Assembly (NCBI GenBank): GCA_030867875.1 | Contig: JAOWCC010001634.1 | Location: 54,659,352-54,723,351, forward strand | Direction: 5' to 3' | Length of the DNA stretch: 64,000 bases | Origin: Actinernus sp. WN-2022 | Taxonomy: Eukaryota > Cnidaria > Anthozoa > Actiniaria > Actinernidae | Shown here: positions 59,201-60,471 of the stretch, piece by piece | Position numbering within the stretch: the first letter of the stretch is position 1 | Layout: every line of letters starts with the position of its first letter | Position numbers and translations under genes: made by a program | The notes under the pieces: model-generated | What the model was told of the DNA's origin: nothing | The model's database searches: none | What the model saw: only the letters and a program-made list of their open reading frames with translations

Positions 59201-59897
59201 CACCTATATTATTTTGTTGAATCATACATTAGGTATTATCAGAGGCCATGACTGACCTTCACAAAAGAGGATACCCTTTTCAAAAGGTACGTCGGATTGG
59301 TAGGTTTTTACTATTAATATCAAAATCCAAACAGTCCCATGAACATGTATATTAGTATGGGTTATGTTGAATTTAATTCATTTATACACATAATGTACAG
59401 TTCACTAGAGAATACTGTATGCATAGGTTATCTACAAGATTATAAACCCCAAGTCTGTAACCATGGGTCAGTTGTACGGGTGCTTTGATCCCGTCTCCCA
59501 TGAGTGGTCTGATGGAGTTCTGGCAAACTCCTTCCGAGAAATGGCGTCATCCACGTCAGAAGATCGCAAGTGGTTATTATTCGACGGCCCTGTTGATGCC
59601 GTGTGGATAGAAAATATGAACACCGTGCTTGATGATAATAAAAAGGTACTGTTCTTTTTGCTGACTTACCAGATTAATGTCCGGTTGAATATTGCCACGT
59701 TATAACTACAGTTCCTCGTTACATGTGTCATCTCATGCATCAACTGTATTTTATCACGCAAACAGCTGTGTCTAATGAGTGGGGAGATTATTCAAATGAG
59801 TAACAAACAGAGTCTGATCTTCGAGCCAGCCGACCTCGAGCAAGCCTCGCCAGCTACCGTCAGTCGATGTGGTATGATTTACATGGAACCTAACCAA
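181..59897 (+). CDS. DNAH3: Axonemal dynein heavy chain gene (DNAH3-type), internal part, 26 exons
   Basis: This is an inner-arm axonemal dynein motor subunit, which hydrolyses ATP to slide doublet microtubules in cilia. I joined 26 exons by splice sites and phase: 181-365, 1452-1575, 5666-5732, 6358-6444, 6568-6712, 12883-13094, 17622-17713, 25681-25795, 25871-25987, 26627-26680, 26821-27083, 27194-27395, 27910-28041, 33084-33158, 36420-36534, 36728-36926, 43033-43141, 43223-43342, 43432-43602, 43688-43779, 43992-44193, 56100-56252, 58691-58768, 59233-59286, 59427-59645, 59766-59897. They total 3514 nt, one base plus 1171 codons, with no internal stop. Order: distal tail, linker, AAA1 ([14 protein letters not shown]), start of AAA2 (GDPMGGKT). 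The DNAH3 call rests on remembered family features around the linker/AAA1 junction and AAA2; DNAH12 or DNAH7 orthology is possible. The start codon, AAA3-6, stalk and C-terminus are outside the window. Confidence 0.93.
490..636. repeat. Hairpin MITE-like inverted repeat
   Basis: Two arms of about 45 bp (about 496-548 and 584-630) are imperfect reverse complements around cagtttctgtgttt / aacacagaaactc. No coding content was seen. Bases 366-490 show nothing recognisable. Confidence 0.6.
680..1430 (+). mobile_element. LINE 3' fragment (RT thumb and C-terminal region)
   Basis: Frames 705-1016 and 1021-1311 read as the end of a non-LTR retrotransposon reverse transcriptase. They contain [13 protein letters not shown], then KLLYCSNVW, then the [13 protein letters not shown] tail, with a stop at 1014 and a frame change at 1017-1021. 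The copy is 5'-truncated. Its 3' end is marked by gatgaataaag and short gaagtat repeats, as in CR1/L2-type LINEs. Confidence 0.8.
1452..1575 (+). CDS. DNAH3: DNAH3 exon 2 (tail), possible GC donor
   Basis: Acceptor ttttttgacag|AT. It encodes [16 protein letters not shown] followed by a basic helix. A GT donor at 1580 breaks the frame with the next exon. Ending at 1575 with AAAAG|gctagt, a GC-AG intron, joins perfectly in phase 2. Confidence 0.82.
1670..1785. repeat. Low-complexity tatgtctt / tctg / acg repeats
   Basis: Simple-sequence runs (tttatgtc, gtctgtct, acgacgacg) lie at the 3' side of the - strand LINE that follows. The acg run is probably its 3' tail. Confidence 0.7.
1760..3390 (-). 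mobile_element. LINE fragment, reverse transcriptase, degraded
   Basis: Read on the - strand, the order is: an RT finger segment (3385-3270, [15 protein letters not shown]), a palm segment near 2990-2900 ([14 protein letters not shown]), the catalytic YVDD box as [10 protein letters not shown] within 2890-2387, then a thumb segment. Stops and frame changes show it is dead. A short unrelated stretch at about 3090-3270, ending in aaaataaatgaatctgaatc, seems to be inserted and may be another LINE's 3' end. Confidence 0.75.
3391..3985. other. Intron, nothing recognised
   Basis: AT-rich intron sequence with no convincing exon, RNA gene or repeat. Confidence 0.5.
3990..4172. repeat. Short tandem array containing telomere-like CCCTAA runs
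   Basis: About three copies of a unit of about 60 bp, in which tatacaagtgatctcttgcc is followed by variable runs of ctaaccctaaccctaacc. The CCCTAA/CCTAA runs resemble metazoan telomere repeat but are degenerate. Confidence 0.75.
4173..5500. other. Intron, nothing recognised
   Basis: No exon, transposon motif or tandem repeat could be supported. Short open frames here match no family I know. Confidence 0.45.
5502..5582. repeat. Short hairpin
   Basis: The arms ggccatgttggtgtaca and tgtacaccaacatggc are exact reverse complements separated by about 38 bp. Possibly a solo MITE hairpin. Confidence 0.65.
5666..5732 (+). CDS. DNAH3: DNAH3 exon 3 (tail, coiled)
   Basis: Acceptor acctgtag|GG and donor AAGGAG|gtaact. 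It encodes [18 protein letters not shown], a charged helical segment, and leaves in phase 0. Confidence 0.88.
5825..6335. repeat. 19-bp minisatellite
   Basis: About 26 copies of ttgcttgtggtattgatgc with single-base variants fill most of the intron before exon 4 and stop just short of its pyrimidine tract. Confidence 0.93.
6358..6444 (+). CDS. DNAH3: DNAH3 exon 4 (tail)
   Basis: Acceptor ctttttacag|ATT and donor CTCATG|gtaagt, phase 0 at both ends. It encodes [15 protein letters not shown]. The 19-bp minisatellite at 5825-6335 ends about 20 bp before this exon. Confidence 0.9.
6568..6712 (+). CDS. DNAH3: DNAH3 exon 5 (tail)
   Basis: Donor AATG|gtaaac is clear. I chose the acceptor aacccgaag|GAA because it gives phase 0 after exon 4 and a 123-bp intron with a pyrimidine tract. 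It encodes [18 protein letters not shown]. The open frame extends left to about 6531, but no AG there keeps phase with exon 4, so about 12-20 family-typical residues appear to be missing. Confidence 0.8.
6766..6909 (+). mobile_element. LINE reverse-transcriptase palm fragment
   Basis: Broken frames read SVLGPLL-like then [12 protein letters not shown], the RT catalytic region, with a stop just before DDT. The fragment stops at the TTAA where the next element is inserted. Confidence 0.65.
8560..8775 (-). mobile_element. Possible LINE thumb-domain fragment
   Basis: The - strand frame contains LTVWGVAS...[11 protein letters not shown], resembling the ..WG..C......L..LQ..A.. pattern of LINE reverse transcriptase C-terminal regions. 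It is short and degraded, so this is tentative. The rest of 8046-8860 shows nothing recognisable. Confidence 0.4.
8870..9000. repeat. Poly-G terminus of a repeated element
   Basis: cccccgg plus a long G run followed by actcccttatg resembles the terminus of the element at 37622-38201. The other end was not identified. 9000-9630 holds no clear gene. Confidence 0.5.
9655..10088. repeat. Inner inverted repeat
   Basis: About 9655-9720 and 9990-10085 are reverse complements around gcgtttttcgattcgtatcgtt, nested in the 4.4-kb TTAA element. Confidence 0.6.
11350..12478. mobile_element. 1.1-kb TTAA-flanked DNA element with ~205-bp TIRs
   Basis: TTAA (11346-11349) is followed by AGTGTTTATGAAACC, and GGTTTCATAAACGCT is followed by TTAA (12479-12482). 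The arms at about 11350-11553 and 12270-12478 are reverse complements with small indels. A smaller hairpin at about 11973-12005 / 12100-12135 lies inside. No transposase frame is visible. It starts 18 bp after the previous TTAA element ends. Confidence 0.82.
12625..12801. repeat. 31/32-bp tandem repeat
   Basis: About six copies of accaatcatatctcacgat plus gttatgcaaactg, with small deletions. Each carries a CCAAT pentamer. Confidence 0.88.
12883..13094 (+). CDS. DNAH3: DNAH3 exon 6 (tail/linker)
   Basis: Acceptor tttctggaag|GC and donor GACCAG|gtaagt. It encodes [16 protein letters not shown] through RSRHWDQ, a conserved tail block just before the linker, and leaves in phase 0. The preceding intron (6.2 kb) holds two TTAA elements. 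Confidence 0.93.
13141..14000. repeat. 50-bp minisatellite
   Basis: About 17 nearly perfect copies of a 50-bp unit (tatttcctagctacattgta..., ending gttgttgctatc). A single T/A difference at the second base alternates irregularly between units. The array begins 46 bp after the exon 6 donor. Confidence 0.97.
14030..14640. repeat. Degenerate tandem array of ctatcNgaaa units
   Basis: Four to five copies of a unit of about 90 bp are built from aactatctgcatgtaagata, gtagaaaactagcctatcc and acctatctgcaagaacacaa. The array runs up to the TIR element that follows. Confidence 0.85.
14669..16843. mobile_element. 2.2-kb TIR element inserted in a TA run
   Basis: The left end CACCCGATCAAAAAAAA (14669 on) is mirrored by TTTTTTTTGATCGGGTG ending at 16843. 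The inverted arms extend about 270 bp (14669-14936 and 16575-16843). Both sides are (TA)n, so the target duplication cannot be sized. The interior (14940-16570) has no frame above about 60 codons, so the copy looks non-autonomous. Confidence 0.82.
16869..17024. mobile_element. 156-bp palindromic MITE, copy 1
   Basis: It starts acagtcgatgccaaaaagg and ends with the reverse complement. The whole unit is a near-perfect palindrome centred near 16946, flanked by TA repeats. Confidence 0.88.
17031..17186. mobile_element. 156-bp palindromic MITE, copy 2
   Basis: Same family as 16869-17024, separated by atatat. The centre is in the opposite orientation to copy 1. A (TA)n run follows to 17219. Bases 17220-17621 before exon 7 show nothing recognisable. 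Confidence 0.88.
17622..17713 (+). CDS. DNAH3: DNAH3 exon 7 (linker)
   Basis: Acceptor atgcctgtag|ATG and donor GAGAG|gtaaaa, phase 0 to 2. It encodes [20 protein letters not shown]. Copies of its 3' end recur in the downstream intron at about 17781-17803 and 24335-24362. Confidence 0.9.
17781..17803 (+). repeat. Degenerate copy of the exon 7 end
   Basis: aactacacaagcacacgtaaac repeats the last bases of exon 7 (acacaagcacacgg) and a gtaa, in a region of ctactac/acgacg/taataa microsatellite. Confidence 0.55.
20459..21475. mobile_element. 1017-bp fold-back element with nested palindromes
   Basis: Termini TACGGTGGCCCGGTCAGG and CCTGACCGAGCCACCGTA are flanked by a CAGGAG duplication (20453-20458, 21476-21481). 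Each arm (about 20459-20700 and 21225-21475) is built of repeated aacgtggtaacgtgg and ttttgaacgaaattcaaaa palindromes. Further in, gcctcgaagcacatggtt occurs inverted on both sides. The centre holds a short + frame (ATG at 20724) ending in a GT donor-like site. It is inserted in the endonuclease region of the - strand LINE. Confidence 0.82.
21569..22124. mobile_element. Insertion with two hairpins inside the LINE
   Basis: This interrupts the LINE endonuclease frame. It contains a hairpin at about 21674-21742 (agtaactggaaa / tttccagttact) and a larger one at about 22003-22110 (ggactggacgggatttcaag / cttgaaatccccgtccag). An acatt motif occurs near both ends. The class is unknown. Confidence 0.6.
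23215..23300 (-). repeat. Poly-G-ended repeat, copy 1
   Basis: ttatgtaatttcgtccaactag through aaataaagtt then a G run. It recurs as a diverged direct copy at 24213-24297. Confidence 0.65.
23640..23935 (-). mobile_element. LINE fragment (endonuclease-RT linker)
   Basis: Frame 23932-23684 contains [20 protein letters not shown] and [15 protein letters not shown], the pattern that precedes the RT domain in several invertebrate LINEs. It is a separate, truncated copy. Confidence 0.65.
24213..24297 (-). repeat. Poly-G-ended repeat, copy 2
   Basis: Diverged copy of 23215-23300, followed by a taataa microsatellite. Between the copies and to 24150 there is no other recognisable gene apart from the LINE fragment. 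Confidence 0.6.
24335..24362 (+). repeat. Duplicated end of exon 7 with its splice donor
   Basis: acaagcacacggagag|gtaa is identical to the last exon 7 bases and donor (17698-17717), inside the intron. 24363-24727 is plain intron. Confidence 0.7.
24738..25604. mobile_element. 867-bp TIR element carrying a helicase-like fragment
   Basis: The termini ACCCTGGGTACCAGAGGTTCT and its reverse complement have inverted arms of about 165 bp and a 10-bp duplication AAGTAAACAG (24728-24737, 25605-25614). The left arm has an internal 47-bp tandem duplication. TSD length suggests a Mutator-like or related superfamily, but the class is not proven. Confidence 0.83.
25010..25370 (-). pseudogene. RecQ-like helicase N-terminal fragment inside TIR element
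   Basis: Within the element, the - strand reads [15 protein letters not shown], then [27 protein letters not shown] and [13 protein letters not shown]. After a frameshift near 25102 it reads [13 protein letters not shown]. This matches the order of the start of RecQ-type DNA helicases: the motif 0 region, Walker A ending GKS, then motif Ia PLxSL. The Walker A glycines before GKS are replaced (LLWGKS) and only about 110 residues remain, so it cannot be an active helicase. The family assignment is from memory of the motifs. Confidence 0.55.
25681..25795 (+). CDS. DNAH3: DNAH3 exon 8 (linker)
   Basis: Acceptor tgtgttacag|A and donor GATACG|gtatag. It encodes [18 protein letters not shown], a strongly conserved dynein linker block, and leaves in phase 0. 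Confidence 0.93.
25871..25987 (+). CDS. DNAH3: DNAH3 exon 9 (linker)
   Basis: Acceptor ttgtccatag|GG and donor ATTAAG|gtaaag, phase 0, 39 codons. It encodes [17 protein letters not shown] and GSPFIKPFE. The intron before it is only 75 bp, the shortest seen in the gene here. Confidence 0.94.
26290..26493. mobile_element. 204-bp hairpin MITE
   Basis: The outer ends tagacccttt.../...gtgtcta and the inner arms gctgccccatttcagacca / tggtctgaaatagggcaac are reverse complements. 25988-26289 is otherwise plain intron. Confidence 0.68.
26627..26680 (+). CDS. DNAH3: DNAH3 exon 10 (linker)
   Basis: Acceptor ttataG|GAG, using the AG at 26625-26626, and donor CTGAAG|gtaact. It has 18 codons in phase 0, encoding [18 protein letters not shown]. 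Confidence 0.9.
26821..27083 (+). CDS. DNAH3: DNAH3 exon 11 (linker)
   Basis: Acceptor ttgtcttaag|TGC and donor CCACG|gtacgt. It encodes [17 protein letters not shown] through [15 protein letters not shown], a hallmark of the linker. It enters in phase 0 and leaves in phase 2. Confidence 0.95.
27194..27395 (+). CDS. DNAH3: DNAH3 exon 12 (linker)
   Basis: Acceptor acttctaag|G and donor GCCAAG|gtgagc. It encodes [19 protein letters not shown] and [14 protein letters not shown], invariant among axonemal dyneins, and leaves in phase 0. Confidence 0.95.
27396..27909. other. Intron, nothing recognised
   Basis: Intron between exons 12 and 13 with no supported feature. Confidence 0.5.
27910..28041 (+). 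CDS. DNAH3: DNAH3 exon 13 (linker)
   Basis: Acceptor atgatacag|GGT and donor GGACAG|gtaatg, 44 codons in phase 0. It encodes [14 protein letters not shown] and KWVQEWPGQ. Confidence 0.95.
28505..28735. repeat. ~80-bp tandem repeat rich in CCAAT
   Basis: Nearly three copies of a unit with gcagccaatcagcaactcgc and cgcagccaatcagcgagtat. Each unit has two AGCCAATCAG sites. 28042-28504 shows no feature. Confidence 0.85.
28990..29690 (-). mobile_element. LINE reverse-transcriptase C-terminal fragment
   Basis: Frames 29667-29344 and 29287-29015 on the - strand contain [24 protein letters not shown] and a C-terminal ...[12 protein letters not shown]...FKS pattern, typical of LINE thumb and tail regions. 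It is frameshifted and 5'-truncated. Confidence 0.75.
29691..30285. other. Intron, nothing recognised
   Basis: No gene, RNA or repeat could be supported. Confidence 0.45.
30285..31415. repeat. ~67-bp minisatellite
   Basis: About 16-17 copies of a unit with gtcagcgagacttaccctgc, acacagcgtcaaacgtgaat and tagctctaggaaaggtaatg. Two copies are truncated (near 30535 and 30718), and one contains an insert resembling degenerate telomere repeat (tagggtttgggtttaggtta, about 30620). Confidence 0.95.
32135..32320. repeat. Inverted repeat related to 49350-49500
   Basis: cacgtgcatgaatcttaatacc and ggtatcaagattcatgcatgtg form arms. ctcaaactcattaataattca and gaaacaccag...atcactagtg recur at 49350-49470. 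31416-32134 holds no supported gene. Confidence 0.6.
32385..32476 (-). repeat. tRNA-like (SINE-derived) sequence
   Basis: On the - strand there is an A-box-like tgatagtgtagtggac and a B-box ggttcgagtc about 55 bp downstream. No full cloverleaf could be drawn, so it is treated as a tRNA-derived repeat, not a tRNA gene. Confidence 0.45.
32500..32668. mobile_element. ~165-bp hairpin MITE
   Basis: ctttaagcaaccacgacggc and gccgtcctggttgctcaaag are inverted arms with a unique centre. 32669-33083 is plain intron. Confidence 0.65.
33084..33158 (+). CDS. DNAH3: DNAH3 exon 14 (linker)
   Basis: Acceptor ttccctgtag|ATT and donor CTTAAG|gtaagt, 25 codons in phase 0. It encodes [18 protein letters not shown]. 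The last 18 exon bases plus the donor are the seed of the tandem repeat that follows. Confidence 0.93.
33159..33711. repeat. 33/35-bp minisatellite containing the exon 14 splice donor
   Basis: About 16 copies of gtaagtggtattgtaaac plus aagggagggcttaag. The second half is the last 16 bases of exon 14 and the first is its 5' splice site. About half the units read aag|gtaagt and half aag|gtgtaagt. A block of about 172 bp is itself repeated (33159-33330 and 33331-33500). Confidence 0.95.
34080..34800 (-). mobile_element. LINE reverse-transcriptase C-terminal fragment (nested)
   Basis: An uninterrupted - strand frame, 34716-34093 (207 codons), reads [43 protein letters not shown] and a final [10 protein letters not shown] block, the thumb/C-terminal region of an L2/CR1-like RT. 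5'-truncated near 34800; the 3' end is near 34070 (gatgaataaaaatg). Confidence 0.88.
34949..35070. mobile_element. Fold-back repeat
   Basis: ggtatatacttcatggtagtg and cactaccatgaagtatatacc are exact reverse complements. The arms continue to a short centre (tactgtaaaacagagaaa). It is nested in the TTAA element. 35071-36116 of that element shows no gene. Confidence 0.8.
36136..36419. repeat. ~34-bp minisatellite containing the exon 15 splice acceptor
   Basis: About eight copies of catatcgtgttatgctag plus gcttattgtgttcct. The last copy supplies the true acceptor tgttatgctag|GCC of exon 15. Confidence 0.93.
36420..36534 (+). CDS. DNAH3: DNAH3 exon 15 (linker end)
   Basis: Acceptor tgttatgctag|GCC, which is itself the last copy of a minisatellite unit, and donor CACG|gtacgg. 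It encodes [19 protein letters not shown] and IDVH, and leaves in phase 1. Confidence 0.92.
36728..36926 (+). CDS. DNAH3: DNAH3 exon 16 (linker-AAA1)
   Basis: Acceptor gcgtttgtag|CA and donor TACAG|gttagc. It encodes [16 protein letters not shown] and [19 protein letters not shown], the strand leading into AAA1. It leaves in phase 2. Confidence 0.96.
36945..37310 (+). mobile_element. LINE C-terminal fragment split by a hairpin
   Basis: [19 protein letters not shown] and FINANIL resemble the thumb of the 17.9-22.9 kb LINE family. A hairpin follows (tcctccgcaggcaactc / gagttgcctgcggagga, 37085-37162), then [16 protein letters not shown] and NYKTRSS. Confidence 0.7.
37380..41591 (+). mobile_element. 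LINE with coiled-coil ORF1 and PHD-like ORF2, degraded
   Basis: ORF1 pieces at 37436-37621 ([15 protein letters not shown], coiled coil) and 38211-38776 (IRGIPKDPY..., ending ASLKSRLH) are separated by an insertion. ORF2 starts near 39075 with a Cys/His finger (CNCPICNKF...[12 protein letters not shown]...WFCLTC, PHD type). The endonuclease region begins [11 protein letters not shown] and includes [11 protein letters not shown] remnants follow ([23 protein letters not shown]) and a C-terminal part (40600-41225, [14 protein letters not shown]). Many stops and deletions, including of the RT catalytic region. The 3' end near 41591 has aaataaatatatttgttgttg. Confidence 0.85.
37622..38201. mobile_element. 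580-bp element with G/C-run termini, inserted in LINE ORF1
   Basis: It begins ccccgggga plus a G run of about 20 and ends with a C run plus ccgg. It is flanked by a 9-bp duplication GATGGAATC (37613-37621, 38202-38210). The interior has repeated aaaccctgaccctg-like phrases. Non-coding. Confidence 0.85.
41606..41750 (+). mobile_element. LINE C-terminal fragment
   Basis: [15 protein letters not shown] then K-rich residues match the conserved xxWNSLP tail of LINE RTs. Very short. 41751-42097 shows nothing else. Confidence 0.5.
42098..42385 (+). mobile_element. tRNA-derived SINE
   Basis: A-box-like ggttagctcagaggttaa occurs twice (tandem head, 42103 and 42136), with a B box ggaggttcaaactcc. A conserved-looking body follows (gtgctgcctttgtgaaa, gactcttcgcgtcttctcg, aaggacgtaaagtcgtaggt) and the tail gttaccgacgttaaataa. 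The tail resembles 48224-48245, suggesting a shared LINE partner. 42386-43032 holds no supported gene. Confidence 0.72.
43033..43141 (+). CDS. DNAH3: DNAH3 exon 17 (AAA1 P-loop)
   Basis: Acceptor ctgattgttag|G and donor AAACAG|gtatgc. It contains the catalytic Walker A motif [10 protein letters not shown] of AAA1, the main ATPase site. All key residues are present. It leaves in phase 0. Confidence 0.97.
43223..43342 (+). CDS. DNAH3: DNAH3 exon 18 (AAA1 Walker B)
   Basis: Acceptor gcctcaatttag|TGT and donor TTAGAG|gtgagt, 40 codons. It encodes [12 protein letters not shown] and [13 protein letters not shown], the AAA1 Walker B region with intact D-E. Confidence 0.97.
43432..43602 (+). CDS. 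DNAH3: DNAH3 exon 19 (AAA1)
   Basis: Acceptor ttttgtgcag|GTG and donor CTCAAG|gtgaga, 57 codons. It encodes [21 protein letters not shown] and [18 protein letters not shown], with the sensor-1 asparagine in MNPGYAGR. Confidence 0.97.
43688..43779 (+). CDS. DNAH3: DNAH3 exon 20 (AAA1)
   Basis: Acceptor actgctgcag|GTG and donor AGAAG|gtatta. It encodes [16 protein letters not shown] and EISLYSMGF, and leaves in phase 2. Confidence 0.96.
43992..44193 (+). CDS. DNAH3: DNAH3 exon 21 (AAA1-AAA2)
   Basis: Acceptor gtttttatag|T and donor TCGCAC|gtaagt. It encodes [18 protein letters not shown] and [17 protein letters not shown]. It leaves in phase 0. The next intron is 11.9 kb. Confidence 0.97.
44300..45135. 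repeat. 79-bp tandem repeat with CACGTG and TGACGTC motifs
   Basis: About nine copies of a unit with tgtgcaattcatatcaat, agagcgcgaacattg, tatagtgaggcataatcacg and tgataatcacgtgcgtgacg. Each carries an E-box CACGTG and a CRE-like TGACGTC. The first two copies are separated by a spacer containing tctttaatatagtggtaaat. Confidence 0.94.
45160..46176. mobile_element. piggyBac-like 1017-bp non-autonomous element, copy 1
   Basis: TTAA (45156-45159) then CCCTTTCGCACCCG; CGGGTGCGAAAGGG then TTAA (46177-46180). The CCC termini with TTAA duplication are piggyBac-type. On the - strand it has two frames, 161 codons (46023-45538) and 88 codons (45541-45275), overlapping by 4 nt. They match no transposase I know. 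Confidence 0.9.
46181..46686. other. 506-bp passenger between the two piggyBac-like copies
   Basis: Unique, non-coding sequence bounded by TTAA on both sides. The outer flanks of the pair match an uninterrupted sequence at 44416-44450, so this segment probably arrived with the pair. Confidence 0.6.
46691..47707. mobile_element. piggyBac-like 1017-bp non-autonomous element, copy 2
   Basis: Same orientation, same length and almost identical to copy 1; I noticed only a few substitutions, for example at 46819 and 46969. TTAA lies on both sides (46687-46690, 47708-47711). Both - strand frames are kept (161 codons identical, 88 codons with two changes). Confidence 0.9.
47712..48275. other. AT-rich intron with SINE/LINE-like tail
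   Basis: 47712-47755 repeats the sequence found at 44433-44470. A tail gttaccgacggtaaataaa plus (tta)n at 48224-48262 resembles the 42.1-kb SINE end. Confidence 0.5.
48276..48508 (-). mobile_element. TIR element with a tRNA-like core
   Basis: Ends ttaagtatacaaagagaaga and tcttctctctgtatacttaa are inverted repeats. The - strand core (about 48352-48424) has A box tggtgtagtggttaac, B box ggttcgaatcc, a good D stem (GTGT/ACAC) and T stem, and a 6/7 acceptor stem. The anticodon stem is poor. The loop would give AGT (Thr-like). Confidence 0.6.
48640..48790 (+). repeat. Second tRNA-like copy, inverted
   Basis: Reverse-complement relative of 48345-48490: cccgggaaaactcacggtac, then tgatggtgtagtggttaac and gggttcgaattcc. 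The anticodon-stem fit is better (4/5) and the loop CTAGTGT has U33 and AGT. The acceptor end is lost, so it is a pseudo-tRNA or SINE head. Confidence 0.55.
48781..48858. repeat. ~76-bp palindrome
   Basis: caatatgagtggcgatgttg and caacatcgccactcatattg are exact arms with a short centre. It directly follows the tRNA-like copy. Confidence 0.8.
49100..49145. repeat. Small palindrome
   Basis: ttagtattctgtatc / gatacagaatactaa form a perfect hairpin. The rest of 48860-49350 shows only short direct repeats around gtcccacat. Confidence 0.65.
49350..49505. repeat. Repeat related to 32135-32320
   Basis: Shares ctcaaactcattaataattca and gaaacaccagttgaaaatcactagtg with the 32.1-kb repeat. 49506-49657 is plain intron. 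Confidence 0.55.
50207..50800. mobile_element. 594-bp TTAA-flanked MITE
   Basis: TTAA (50203-50206) then AGTGCCCCTACGA; TCGTAGTGGCACT then TTAA (50801-50804). Strong inner arms (about 50345-50440 / 50566-50665, with gccgtgccctttgttcagct and its complement). Inserted in the recombinase pseudogene. Non-coding. Confidence 0.87.
51072..52843 (+). mobile_element. 5'-truncated LINE with intact RT frame
   Basis: One open frame runs from before 51193 to 52554 (453 codons from the first Met). It contains [52 protein letters not shown], catalytic [22 protein letters not shown] and a C-terminal [16 protein letters not shown], ending CNCHICK. The catalytic Asp pair is present. Endonuclease and ORF1 are missing. 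The 3' tail is (act)n after gtggttaaataaatt. The 5-bp duplication ATCGC (51067-51071, 52844-52848) fits a recent CR1/L2-type insertion into the recombinase gene. Confidence 0.93.
53364..54243. mobile_element. 880-bp TIR element with 10-bp target duplication
   Basis: Left AGCCTGACTTTCAGCCGTCT and right AGACGGCTGGAAATCAGGCT are inverted arms of about 55 bp. The duplication ACACAAAGTT lies at 53354-53363 and 54244-54253. No transposase frame. Inserted near the 5' end of the recombinase pseudogene. Confidence 0.85.
54440..55400 (+). mobile_element. LINE RT fragment with mutated catalytic box
   Basis: 54463-54792 reads [26 protein letters not shown] and [17 protein letters not shown]. The catalytic FADD is FADN here. 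A taaataaataaa insert at 54790-54805 and several frame changes follow, then [14 protein letters not shown] and [14 protein letters not shown] remnants. 55400-56099 holds a possible second LINE tail near 55740-55810 but nothing firm. Confidence 0.82.
56100..56252 (+). CDS. DNAH3: DNAH3 exon 22 (AAA2)
   Basis: Acceptor cttcattttcag|GAC and donor ATTCAG|gtgagt, 51 codons. It begins [15 protein letters not shown], the conserved AAA2 start. Confidence 0.97.
56301..56745. mobile_element. 445-bp near-perfect palindrome (fold-back element)
   Basis: Arms of about 210 bp (56301-56509, 56530-56745) are reverse complements with few mismatches around a 12-nt centre (gggatatattct). Ends tatacaccccattccaatat / atattggaatggggtgtata. 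It begins 48 bp inside the intron after exon 22. Confidence 0.93.
56825..57395. mobile_element. MITE with TIR ctggttttcacgagc and internal tandem repeat
   Basis: Ends ctggttttcacgagc and gctcgtgaaaaccag are exact inverted repeats. The inside holds about five copies of a 61-bp unit (ttgcgcttgcgtcgagcctg, ttttcacggtgaaataagg, actcttgtgcttgcgtcag) at 57095-57375. Confidence 0.83.
57396..58690. other. Intron, nothing recognised
   Basis: No exon, domain or structured repeat could be supported in this 1.3-kb stretch before exon 23. Confidence 0.45.
58691..58768 (+). CDS. DNAH3: DNAH3 exon 23 (AAA2 P-loop)
   Basis: Acceptor tttgttgacag|GTG and donor TTTAAG|gttcgt, 26 codons. It encodes [14 protein letters not shown] and the AAA2 P-loop GDPMGGKT. 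Confidence 0.96.
58808..59045 (-). mobile_element. LINE C-terminal fragment
   Basis: The - strand reads [20 protein letters not shown] then [13 protein letters not shown], the standard LINE RT tail, followed by a 3' ttattattcc/taataat repeat. Only about 80 codons. Confidence 0.75.
59233..59286 (+). CDS. DNAH3: DNAH3 exon 24 (AAA2)
   Basis: Acceptor catacattag|GTA and donor CAAAAG|gtacgt. It has 18 codons, [18 protein letters not shown], in phase 0. Confidence 0.9.
59427..59645 (+). CDS. DNAH3: DNAH3 exon 25 (AAA2 Walker B)
   Basis: Acceptor tatgcatag|GTT and donor AAAAAG|gtactg, 73 codons. It encodes [31 protein letters not shown] and [19 protein letters not shown], the near-invariant AAA2 block. 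Confidence 0.97.
59766..59897 (+). CDS. DNAH3: DNAH3 exon 26 (AAA2 end), last in window
   Basis: Acceptor acgcaaacag|CTG and donor AACCAA|gtgagt, 44 codons. It encodes [30 protein letters not shown]. The following intron contains the large DNA-polymerase element, and the gene should resume beyond the window. Confidence 0.97.
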
Positions 59898-59933
59898 GTG
59901 AGTTCTCTCTCTTCGATTCTTAAAGTGCCTATC

Positions 59934-60131
59934 ACCCTTTTGCAATTTTGATAGCTTATGAACCTCCGAAAAGTTTTGAGTACTTCTGTGAAGAAAGTTT
60001 TGGTTTAAAGTGAATACTTTATGTTCTACGCTTGTTTGAAATCGTGTAAATGTGACCTTTCCTGACCCATGACCGCGTAAGTAAAAGCCTGGGTCGAAAC
60101 CTGGGTAGACGTCATCTCATTAATGCATTAT
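59934..60131. repeat. Possible left end of another TTAA element
   Basis: TTAA (59930-59933) then AGTGCCTATCACCC resembles the TTAA-AGTGCC end of 50207-50800. No matching right end was found in the window. Confidence 0.4.
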
Positions 60132-60370
60132 TCTAGTAGTATAGTAACTAGCGGTTCTGGCGCACATTCCTGAAATTCCTCAAATTCCTAAGACCAAGTA
60201 GTAAAATTGTTGCATTTTCGTTGTTTTTTTCATCTAATGGACTATCCTCACTTCGTTCGGGTCCATTAGATGAAAAAAACAACGAAAATGCAACAATTTT
60301 ACTACTTGGTCTTAGGAATTTTATGAATTTCAGGAATGTGCGCCAAAACACGCTAGTTAGTATTCTACTA
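60132..60370. mobile_element. ~240-bp fold-back repeat before the polymerase element
   Basis: Arms of about 105-110 bp (60132-60240, 60262-60370) share gaccaagtagtaaaattgtt, gcattttcgttgttttttt and catctaatgga with their complements. The centre is about 20 nt (ctcacttcgttcg). It is either a MITE or part of the integrated element's terminal region. Confidence 0.82.
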
Positions 60371-60471
60371 TAGTTCATTTATTGTATTTATAAATTATAT
60401 TAAATAATCGGTTTCTACCGCTTTTTTTCCGGATTGGAGCAGTTTTGTTGTACTATTTTTTTGTTGTATTT

